Positions 16,346 through 23,276 of a DNA stretch of 64,000 bases are shown here, in pieces (positions within the stretch are counted from its first letter, which is position 1; each line of letters opens with the position of its first letter). This DNA is from Streptomyces finlayi (GTDB lineage Bacteria; Actinomycetota; Actinomycetes; Streptomycetales; Streptomycetaceae). Location: the NCBI RefSeq assembly GCF_014216315.1, contig NZ_CP045702.1:4030001-4094000 (forward strand). The letters are read 5' to 3'. Below the pieces are notes generated by a model. The model saw only the letters and a list, made by a program, of their open reading frames with translations. It was not told the origin of the DNA and did no database searches. Both the position numbers and the translations under genes were made by a program.

Positions 16346-16640
16346 CAGGACACCTCCCGGCCGCCGGACGATCCGGCGCGATCGCCGGTCTGTCCGTACA
16401 GAGTTCGTCTCCAGCACGGTACCCATGACGCGGCTTGCGCGTGAGACGAGCTGCCGGGACAGGGGTGCCACAGCCGTGTTCCCTGCTTCGCCATGAAGGG
16501 CCAACACGAGGCAGGGGAACTTTTGCCTTATCGGCGACCGGCTCGTCCGAGCCAGGTGCTGAGTTCTCCGTCGTTGCTGCTACGGCAGCGGATCATGTTG
16601 ATGAGGAACACACCACGTCGCATTTCGCCGGAGGCAGCCA

Positions 16641-17483
16641 GTGACCGTCGTGACCGTCTTGCACCCGGGATCTATGGGCGCGGCGGTCACCGCCGAGCTT
16701 GTCGCCGGCGGCCATGAGGTGCTGTGGGTGCCCAAGGAACGCAGTGAGAACACGTGGCGCCGCGCGAGGGAGGTCCGCGCCACAGCTTGCGACTCGCTCG
16801 CGGAAGCGTTGTCCCGTAGCGCGGTCGTTCTCTCGGTCTGCCCACCGCAGGCGGCGGAAGACGTGGCAGCGGCCGTGGCTGCGCACGCCTTCGCTGGGGC
16901 GTACGTCGATGTCAATGCCATCAGTCCCCAGCGCGTACAGCGCATCGCGGAGGAGATCCGCCCCGGCTCCGGGGTCGTCGACGGCGCCGTCTTCGGTCCG
17001 CCGCCAGGTGAAGGGCGTACGGCACGGCTCTATCTCGCAGGGGTCGGCTCCGCCGTCGACCTGGTGGAGCCGCTGTTCACGGACTCTTCGTTGGATGTGT
17101 GCCGGGCAGGCGAGGCCATCGGTTCGGCTTCCGCCCTGAAGATGGCCTTCGCCAGTTACCAGAAGGCCGCTCGTACTCTCGCGGGGGTCTCCCACGCGCT
17201 CGCACACGCCCATGGAGTCGGCGACCAGCTCACAGCTGAAGCCGAGATCATGGTCTCGGCGATCCTCTCCGATCCGGGGTACCTGCCGAGCGTGGCTGCC
17301 AGGGCCTGGCGCTGGGCGCCTGAGATGGAAGAGGTCGCCGATACTCTCCGGGCGGCCGACCTGCCCGCGGACATGGCCGAGGCCACGGCTCGGGCCCTTT
17401 CATTCTGGGAGCAGGACAAGGACCAGTACGACTTGCCGGTCGCGCAGGTTCTCTCTCAGCTCCGGTCGGGAAGAACCGCTTGA
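16641..17483 (+). CDS. NAD(P)-binding 6-phosphogluconate/3-hydroxyisobutyrate dehydrogenase-like protein
   Basis: This 280-residue protein has a Rossmann start (VTVLHPGSMGAAVTAELVAGGHEVLWV), in which the usual GxGxMG loop is HPGSMG. A conserved GAVFGPPP follows in the substrate region. A helical C-terminal domain contains SASALKMAFASYQKAARTL, with the family's catalytic lysine position, like the DUF1932-type C-domain. It probably reduces or oxidises a small hydroxy acid. Start is GTG with GGAGG 6 bp ahead. It is divergent from the XRE gene with a shared 295-bp upstream region. Confidence 0.8.
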   Translation: MTVVTVLHPGSMGAAVTAELVAGGHEVLWVPKERSENTWRRAREVRATACDSLAEALSRSAVVLSVCPPQAAEDVAAAVAAHAFAGAYVDVNAISPQRVQRIAEEIRPGSGVVDGAVFGPPPGEGRTARLYLAGVGSAVDLVEPLFTDSSLDVCRAGEAIGSASALKMAFASYQKAARTLAGVSHALAHAHGVGDQLTAEAEIMVSAILSDPGYLPSVAARAWRWAPEMEEVADTLRAADLPADMAEATARALSFWEQDKDQYDLPVAQVLSQLRSGRTA

Positions 17484-17518
17484 CCCTGCTTCCGCTGAGA
17501 GTGCCTGCCCAGGGCTGA

Positions 17519-18057
17519 TCACCTACGCCGAGGCCGAGAGGTAGCGGTGGGTGTGGCCGGTGTCGCAGGCTGCGGGAGAGCTACGGGGCGTAGGACGGTG
17601 CTACGTGCCTGTGCCGCCTGAGCTTGCCGCCTTGGAGCGGGCCTCTGCGAGAGCCGTTGTACGCGCCAGGCCAGTGTGTGTGCTGGGGAGCGGGCGTCGT
17701 CGAGGGCGCGTTCGTCTGCCGCCTGCTGCAATAGCCGGCCGGGATCGTGGCCTGCGGTCTCCGCGGCGGCCAATGCGGTGGTCAGCGCATCGGTGGCGGG
17801 GTCGGCGAGGATTTGGTCGGCGTGTGCGGGGGCGGTCCGGCGGATGAGATGGGCGTACCGGACTGCGACCTTCCGAGGCGGTCGATGCTGGTCGGCAGCA
17901 AGCAGGTGCCCGGATGAGGTTCGCTCGTAGGCGGCTTGGAGGTGGAGCAGAGTCTGGTGGGCGGCTGCGGTCTGCTGGTTGTGCTGTCGTTGGTCGTGCC
18001 AGCGGGCGGCGGCACCGTTCCGACTCTCGGCGACGCGCGTTCCCTTTTCGGGAAGGC
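17519..18057 (-). pseudogene. C-terminal remnant of a relaxase/mobilisation-type protein
   Basis: One uninterrupted minus-strand frame of about 178 codons with no usable start encodes KGTRVAESRNGAAARWHDQ, then LLHLQAAYERTSSGHLLAAD, RYAHLIRRTAPAHADQIL and TAGHDPGRLLQQAADERALD. This alternates helices typical of the C-terminal part of large plasmid transfer or relaxase proteins in actinobacteria. The upstream end stops a few bases from the integrase start codon, so a deletion has fused it to the integrase region. It indicates that the large unit once had conjugation or mobilisation genes. Family call from pattern only. Confidence 0.55.
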
Positions 18058-18063
18058 CGCCTG

Positions 18064-18694
18064 ATGGCTGCCCGCAAGCCGCAGCGGCGGCGTGAATTCG
18101 GCACCGTTCGTCAGCTTCCTTCGGGGCGGTGGCAGACGCGCTACTGGGCTCCGAACGGCAGCCGTCGCACCGCCCCGGAGACCTTCGAGACGCGTACCGA
18201 GGCCCAGACCTGGCTCACGCTCACCCAGGCAGACATCGAGCGCAAGTACTGGGTGGATCCCGACGCCGGCTCGATCAACTTCGAGACGTACGCCATGAAA
18301 TGGGTCGCGGAGCGCGGGCTCTCCGCCACCACGGAGGAGCTGTACCGAAGGCTCCTGCGCCTGCACCTGCTGCCCGCGTTCGCCTCGATGAACCTGGATG
18401 ACATCACGCCGCCGGGCGTGCGCACGTGGCGCGTCGAGCGGCTGGAGGCTACCGGTGGCCGACACCGGTGCCAAGCTCAAGGACCTCATGGTCCGGGCCG
18501 GTCAGTCCTCTGAGCGCGCGCAGCTGATCTATCAGCACTCCACCAAGGAACATCAGCGCAGGCTCGCTGCCCACATCGATCTCGATGTACGCCGCCAGCA
18601 GGCGGCTACAGGTTCAGGGGGCGGCGGCGCGACCGTTCACCCGCTGGTGCCACGTCCTCCCGGACCATCCGCCCCACGGGCTGCGCGGCGTTGA
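18064..18694 (+). pseudogene. tyrosine site-specific integrase, internal deletion
   Basis: The N-terminal part is intact in frame: REFGTVRQLPSGRWQTRYW (arm-binding domain), then a core-binding segment (YAMKWVAERGLSATTEELYR, LLRLHLLPAFASMNLDDITP). Near 18450 the reading frame jumps to MVRAGQSSERAQLIYQHSTK, the catalytic tyrosine box. About 150-200 residues with the catalytic Arg/His boxes are missing, so it cannot recombine. It sits directly beside the tRNA-Gly target on the side where att copies accumulate. Confidence 0.88.
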
Positions 18695-18833
18695 TCGCAA
18701 AGGAGCAGACAGTCCGCACCGCGCACGCGACGCAGGCGACTTGGAAGCGATCTCACGATGCGGGACCTGGTGGCGGAGCGCTCGCCCTCATGCGCGGCGG
18801 ATCCACTATCGATGCAGATGAGAAGGGTCTTTA

Positions 18834-18850
18834 TGGCACGCGAATGGCAC
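18834..18850. promoter_or_regulatory. TGGCAC pair, possible integrase arm site
   Basis: Two TGGCAC copies, 11 bp apart, lie between the integrase end and the tRNA terminator. The spacing equals that of the GGGCAC pairs right of each att copy. An arm-site role is inferred. Confidence 0.45.
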
Positions 18851-18879
18851 GAGCCCTAAAAATGGTCTAGACAACAAAC

Positions 18880-18906
18880 AAGGCCCTGGTCTCCGACCAG
18901 GGCCTT
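18880..18906 (-). terminator. terminator of tRNA-Gly
   Basis: AAGGCCCTGGTC-TCC-GACCAGGGCCTT is a perfect 12-bp stem 5 bp past the tRNA 3' end. Variants of it accompany every att copy to the left. Confidence 0.85.
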
Positions 18907-18911
18907 CATCA

Positions 18912-18985
18912 TGGAGCGGGTGACGAGAATCGAACTCGCGCTCTGAGCTTGGGAAGCTCATGTTCTACCATTAAACTACACCCGC
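18912..18985 (-). tRNA. tRNA-Gly (anticodon TCC)
   Basis: A 71-nt cloverleaf plus encoded CCA can be drawn. The acceptor stem is GCGGGTG paired with CACCCGC, D-arm TTTAATGGTAGAA, anticodon stem GAGCT/AGCTC around CTTCCCA (anticodon TCC), and T-arm GAGCGCGAGTTCGATTCTCG. It is complete, so it is the functional gene; the island lies on its 3' side. The bases 18913-18954 form att copy F. Confidence 0.95.
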
Positions 18986-19220
18986 GAAGCGCGCCGATGA
19001 TCGGCAGTGCATCGCCGCACACTCTACCTCATGGCAGGCCCCCGGCGTCGGCGCCGCGGGGTCTTCGCGCTGTTGGGGTGGGTGTGTGGTGGTGTGGACG
19101 CGGGTGTGGTGAAGGGGAGTTGAAGGCGTAGCGTGGTGGTCGGAGTGCCGCCTGGAGTGGCGTCCTGTTCATCCCCTAATGTGGCTTTCTCGTCCAAGGC
19201 TTGGTTGGGGAAGGGGCTTG

Positions 19221-19394
19221 ATGGAGTCGATGGAGCGCACCGTCGTCCGTTGTGCCGAAGGGCACGTTTTTACTACCTCGTCGTTCCCGATGCAGCAGCT
19301 CGGGTCCGGCCGGATCGGCCCCGGGCGGCTCATCCGCTGTCCGCGCTGTGCCCGGTTGAGACAGGCGGTGCCCGTGGTGTTCGAGCAGCGGTAG
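19221..19394 (+). CDS. small zinc-ribbon-like protein, hypothetical
   Basis: This is a 57-residue product. VVRCAEGHVF and LIRCPRCARLR hold a C...CxxC pattern that could bind zinc. FPMQQLGSGRIGPGRL in the middle is, as I recall, conserved among Streptomyces homologues. ATG at 19221 follows a GGGAAGGGG site; ATG at 19230 is an alternative. Function unknown. Confidence 0.6.
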   Translation: MESMERTVVRCAEGHVFTTSSFPMQQLGSGRIGPGRLIRCPRCARLRQAVPVVFEQR

Positions 19395-19598
19395 AGCAGC
19401 AGCAGTGGTAGAGCGGCGGTAGCCAGAGGCGCAGGACAACACGGCCGCCGTGGAGCAGTCGTAGGGCTGCGGTAGGACGTTCGGCCGGGGTGTGACCGGG
19501 GGTTCCGGGCACGGCCGAGGGCCGGGAGACAGTGGCAGGCAGGCGCGCGAGGGCGGTCCGGTTGGGGCGGGCTCGCGCGTTCTGCGTATCCTCGGGAC

Positions 19599-20174
19599 GT
19601 GCTTCTCTCAGATAAGGACATCCGGGCCGAGATCGACGCCGGACGGGTACGCATTGACCCGTTCGACGCGTCGATGGTGCAGCCCTCGAGCATCGATGTG
19701 CGGCTCGACCGCTACTTCCGGGTGTTCGAGAACCACCGCTATCCGCATATCGACCCTGCCGTGGAGCAGACAGACCTGACCCGCATGGTCGAGCCGGAGG
19801 GTGACGAGGCGTTCATCCTCCACCCCGGTGAGTTCGTGCTCGCTTCCACCTACGAGGTCATCTCGCTCCCCGACGATCTCGCGTCGCGACTGGAGGGCAA
19901 GAGCTCGCTGGGTCGGCTCGGGCTGGTGACGCACTCGACGGCCGGGTTCATCGACCCCGGCTTCTCCGGTCACGTGACCCTGGAGCTGTCGAACGTCGCG
20001 ACGCTGCCGATCAAGCTCTGGCCGGGTATGAAGATCGGACAGCTGTGCCTGTTCAAGCTCAGCTCGTCGTCGGAGTTCCCGTACGGCTCCGAGCGGTACG
20101 GCTCCCGGTACCAGGGGCAGCGCGGGCCGACGGCCTCGCGTTCGTTCATGAACTTCCATCGGACACAGGTGTGA
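19599..20174 (+). CDS. dcd: dCTP deaminase
   Basis: This 191-residue Dcd converts dCTP to dUTP (in some actinobacteria directly to dUMP) for thymidylate synthesis. SSIDVRLDRYFRVF, the catalytic-region GKSSLGRLGLVTHSTAGFID with its active glutamate/arginine neighbourhood, and HVTLELSN follow the family order. Start is GTG. Size is normal. Six bases separate it from the phosphoribosyltransferase gene, so the two are co-transcribed. Confidence 0.95.
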   Translation: MLLSDKDIRAEIDAGRVRIDPFDASMVQPSSIDVRLDRYFRVFENHRYPHIDPAVEQTDLTRMVEPEGDEAFILHPGEFVLASTYEVISLPDDLASRLEGKSSLGRLGLVTHSTAGFIDPGFSGHVTLELSNVATLPIKLWPGMKIGQLCLFKLSSSSEFPYGSERYGSRYQGQRGPTASRSFMNFHRTQV

Positions 20175-20180
20175 TGCCGG

Positions 20181-20681
20181 ATGAGCGGTGACGTGCGGGA
20201 GAACCTGACGTACGAGGGCTTCGGGCTGGCCGTGCGCGAACTCGCGCAGGCCGTGGCCGACGACGGGTACGAGCCGGACGTGGTCCTCAGCATCGCGCGG
20301 GGCGGGGTCTTCGTCGCGGGCGGGCTGGCGTACGCGCTGGACTGCAAGAACATCCACCTGGTCAACGTGGAGTTCTATACGGGCGTGGGAACCACCCTCG
20401 AGATGCCGGTCATGCTGGCACCCGTCCCCAACGCGATCGACTTCTCGCGCAAGAAGGTCCTGATCGCCGACGACGTGGCCGACACCGGTAAGACCCTGAA
20501 GCTGGTGCGGGACTTCTGCATCGACCACGTCGCCGAGGTCCGCAGCGCGGTCATCTACGAGAAGCCGCACTCGCTCGTGAAGTGCGAGTACGTGTGGAAG
20601 AAGACCGACCAGTGGATCAACTTCCCGTGGAGCGTGGAGAAGCCCGTCGTGCGCCGTGAGGGACAGGTGCTCGACTCCTAG
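20181..20681 (+). CDS. phosphoribosyltransferase
   Basis: This 166-residue type I PRTase has the PRPP loop VLIADDVADTGKTLKLV (residues about 95-110) and an upstream VVLSIARGGVFVAGGL that contacts the base/pyrophosphate. The compact size and hood resemble xanthine/hypoxanthine-type enzymes. Next to dcd it fits nucleotide salvage, but the exact base is not evident. Confidence 0.88.
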   Translation: MSGDVRENLTYEGFGLAVRELAQAVADDGYEPDVVLSIARGGVFVAGGLAYALDCKNIHLVNVEFYTGVGTTLEMPVMLAPVPNAIDFSRKKVLIADDVADTGKTLKLVRDFCIDHVAEVRSAVIYEKPHSLVKCEYVWKKTDQWINFPWSVEKPVVRREGQVLDS

Positions 20682-20719
20682 GCCAGCGTGGTGGGTCGGA
20701 CAACCGACGGACGACGGAG

Positions 20720-20752
20720 AAGGGCCCCCGGCATTCGAGCCGGGGGCCCTTT
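20720..20752 (+). terminator. terminator of dcd operon
   Basis: AAGGGCCCCCGGC-ATTCGA-GCCGGGGGCCCTTT forms a strong stem 38 bp past the phosphoribosyltransferase stop. It may also serve the convergent Yip1-like gene. Confidence 0.85.
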
Positions 20753-20800
20753 CGTCGTCCGCGAGGGAGTGGGAGGTGAGGGAGCGGAGGTGGGAAGGGC

Positions 20801-21715
20801 TCAGATCGTCCCTAGTTTGATGATCGACAGCAGGGCGATCAGCTGAATCGCGGAGGCGCCCAGCGCCTTCGGCCACGGCAGGTCGTGCGACTTGCTCACC
20901 ATGGAGGTGAACAGCGCGCCGGCGGCCAGCCAGGTGATCCAGCCGAGCACCTGCACGAGGAGGTTCTCGCCGCCGAGGAATACCGCGAAGAGCAGGCGCG
21001 GGGCGTCCGTGATCGACATGATCAGCATCGAGAAGCCCACGGTCGGCTGCCAGGAGCCGGTGCCGCCGAGCTGGCGGGCCAGGGTGTGGGTGACCGCGCC
21101 GAGGACCAGCCCGCCGATGACGAAGCCGATGCCCGTGACGACGACGTACGGCACGGCGGTGGAGATCGTCGCGTTGATCGCCTCGTCGCGGGCCTGGTCG
21201 AAGCCGAAGAGCGCGAGCAGGCCGTAGAGGAACGTGACGACGAGCGCGGGGCCCCAGACCGGGTAGTCGCGCATCTGCCAGAACGTCGGGCCCGGCCGCA
21301 TCACGATGCCCTTGAGCAGGTCCTTCCAGGGCAGGCGCGGGCCTGCGTGCTGGGCGGGCGCCTGCCCGGAGAGGTACGTGTTCCCGTCGTTGTACGGGTC
21401 CTCGTTGATGCTGAACGCCTGCGTGTGACCCGGGTTGTTGGCGTACGGGTCCTGCGGCGGGGCCTGGTGATACGGATCACCGAAGTACTCCGGCTCCCCG
21501 TGTCTGCCCGCGCTCTGCCCGCCCTGGTGCCCGGCGGTGCGAGGGCGGCCCTGGTGCCCGCCGTTGTACGGCGGAGCGCCGGTGCCCCCTGCCGGGGGCC
21601 ATGACTGCTGGCCGTACGACGGAGGCGGTGCCTGCGTGCCGTACGGCTGCTGCTGCGGGTGTTGTTGCGGGGTGCGGTTGTTGTCCCGGCCGCGTCCGAT
21701 CCTGAATCCAGCCAC
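20801..21715 (-). CDS. Yip1-domain membrane protein
   Basis: This 304-residue protein has a Q/P/G-rich cytoplasmic N-terminus (residues 1-120, low complexity). A membrane domain of about five helices follows (VWGPALVVTFLYGLLALFGF, YVVVTGIGFVIGGLVLGAVT, WITWLAAGALFTSMV and others), matching the YIP1 family. Start is GTG at 21715 (GFRIGRGRDNN). Function in bacteria unknown. Confidence 0.8.
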   Translation of the reverse strand: MAGFRIGRGRDNNRTPQQHPQQQPYGTQAPPPSYGQQSWPPAGGTGAPPYNGGHQGRPRTAGHQGGQSAGRHGEPEYFGDPYHQAPPQDPYANNPGHTQAFSINEDPYNDGNTYLSGQAPAQHAGPRLPWKDLLKGIVMRPGPTFWQMRDYPVWGPALVVTFLYGLLALFGFDQARDEAINATISTAVPYVVVTGIGFVIGGLVLGAVTHTLARQLGGTGSWQPTVGFSMLIMSITDAPRLLFAVFLGGENLLVQVLGWITWLAAGALFTSMVSKSHDLPWPKALGASAIQLIALLSIIKLGTI

Positions 21716-21832
21716 GAATCGAACGTACCTGGTCCACGTGGGTGTGGTGGGGGAGCCGGGGGAACCCGCCCGGCTTTGCGGCCGAGCTGTGACATCCACT
21801 AAGGGGCCACCAGGGGTGAACTCAGGGCAGCG

Positions 21833-23002
21833 TCAGGGCAGGAACAGGGCCGTGCTGAACGTGAGGCGCGGGCGGTCCGGGGTTGTCGACGGGTACAGGG
21901 CGATCAGGTCCGTCTCCTCGCCGCGGTACGTGCGGACGGCGGTGTCGGGCTTCTTGTCGCCGTCGAAGTCCGCGTAACGGAGCAGTGTCGTCTCCGTGGG
22001 TCCCGAGCCGCTGCGGACCGGAGCCGTCGGGACACCGTGCGCCGGGGCCTTGACGCGGTACGTGCCCCCCGGGCGGGCCGGACCGGTCGCGGAACCGAGC
22101 AGGAGGGTGGCCGTGGCGGCTGTGCCCGGCCGGAGCGGCTTGGCGGAGTGGACGAGGTCGTCGTAACCGTCGCCGTTCGTGTCGGCGCGGGGCTCCGGGG
22201 CGGCGAGGTACGGGCCGCCGCCCGGCAGGGACGCGGCGGCGCGCGGGGCTCCGGCTCGGGTGAACGGACCCCGGAGGTAGCTGATCCGGCCCTCGCCCGC
22301 CGTGACGGCGAGGTCGGTGCGGTCGTCGCCGTCGAAGTCGCCGCAGACCGGGTGGTCGGGCCATTCGTTGCCGAACCGGGCCCTGTCGGGGATGCGGAGG
22401 GTGACGGCTTTGCCGGTCAGGCCCTCGGGGGAGCCGAAGAGGACCTGGAGCGGTATGGGCGGCCGGCCGATGCCGTTGTACGGGGGGTCCGTGGCCACCA
22501 CCAGGTCGGTGAATCCGTCGGCGTCGAGGTCACAGGCCGCCTGGGCGTCGAACGCGACCGGGAGTGTGTCGCCGGACTTGGCCGCGTGCGTCCGAGCGCT
22601 GAGGAGCTGGCGCGCCGCAGGGTCGAGGCCGCCGTCCCCGGAGCCGTAGACGACGCCGATCCCCACGTCGTCGCCGTGGCTGTCCTGCGGGGCCTTCACC
22701 AGGTCGTCGATGACGAGGTCGCGGTTTCCGTCGCCGTTGAAGTCGTCGGCCGTACGGCTTCCCTTGCCGCGCGGGACCGGGACGCGGGGAATGTCGGCGG
22801 TACCGGCGAGTGCCTTGGGCGGGGCGTCGCCGTTCTTGCCCGTCGCCGCGGTGGGTGCGGACGAGGGGTCACTGGCCGAGGAGGGGCTGCCGCAGGCGGT
22901 CAGGAGGAGCAGGCAGGCGGCGCCGGCGGCGAGCGCGGCGGTGGACCTGGCGGTGGACCCGGTCGTGGATCTCGGCAGGGGCGGTGTGATGCGTGTCCGC
23001 AC
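21833..23002 (-). CDS. secreted FG-GAP repeat lipoprotein
   Basis: This 389-residue protein has a lipoprotein signal peptide ending in the lipobox LLTACG (about residues 33-38). Repeated calcium-binding-like DxDxDGxxDL motifs follow (DDFNGDGNRDLVI, CDLDADGFTDLVV, GDFDGDDRTDLAV, ADTNGDGYDDLV, ADFDGDKKPDTAV), five FG-GAP/VCBS blades. Such proteins form integrin-like beta-propellers on the cell surface. Start GTG. Ligand unknown. Confidence 0.88.
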   Translation of the reverse strand: MRTRITPPLPRSTTGSTARSTAALAAGAACLLLLTACGSPSSASDPSSAPTAATGKNGDAPPKALAGTADIPRVPVPRGKGSRTADDFNGDGNRDLVIDDLVKAPQDSHGDDVGIGVVYGSGDGGLDPAARQLLSARTHAAKSGDTLPVAFDAQAACDLDADGFTDLVVATDPPYNGIGRPPIPLQVLFGSPEGLTGKAVTLRIPDRARFGNEWPDHPVCGDFDGDDRTDLAVTAGEGRISYLRGPFTRAGAPRAAASLPGGGPYLAAPEPRADTNGDGYDDLVHSAKPLRPGTAATATLLLGSATGPARPGGTYRVKAPAHGVPTAPVRSGSGPTETTLLRYADFDGDKKPDTAVRTYRGEETDLIALYPSTTPDRPRLTFSTALFLP

Positions 23003-23203
23003 GGGAGTCCCTCATCCGTCGTGGTCTGCGCCGCGTGGTGTTCGCCACGTGGTGCGCGATATGCGTCGGGATGTGGGGGCGGGGCGGGGCGGTGCCGACG
23101 CGTTCGAAAGTGTTCGGCCCACATGATGCTCCAGATGTGTGATCCCGTACATGTCCGGGGTCACACCCAGAAGCGGTCACACGCGGAAGCGGGGTCACAC
23201 GCG

Positions 23204-23244
23204 GAAGCGGCCGGTCCTGCCCCCGAGGCAGGTCCGGCCGCTTC
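23204..23244 (-). terminator. terminator of the Fe-S reductase gene
   Basis: GAAGCGGCCGG...CCGGCCGCTTC with inner TCCTGCC/GGCAGGT forms a near-perfect long stem 33 bp past the stop of the 760-aa gene. The spacer 23003-23203 also has three GGTCACAC copies (23159, 23175, 23193) of unknown meaning. Confidence 0.8.
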
Positions 23245-23276
23245 TGTCCGTACGACAGCGAGTAGGACGCTGTGGG

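Noticed and set aside
18862..18872. TGGTCTAGAC before the tRNA terminator as a DasR site
   Set aside because: Only half of the palindrome is extended, there is no promoter or sugar gene, and it lies in integrase debris.
1395..18985. Classical integron
   Set aside because: No IntI-type integrase and no attC palindromes; the repeats are tRNA fragments and the integrase remnants are of the phage/ICE type.
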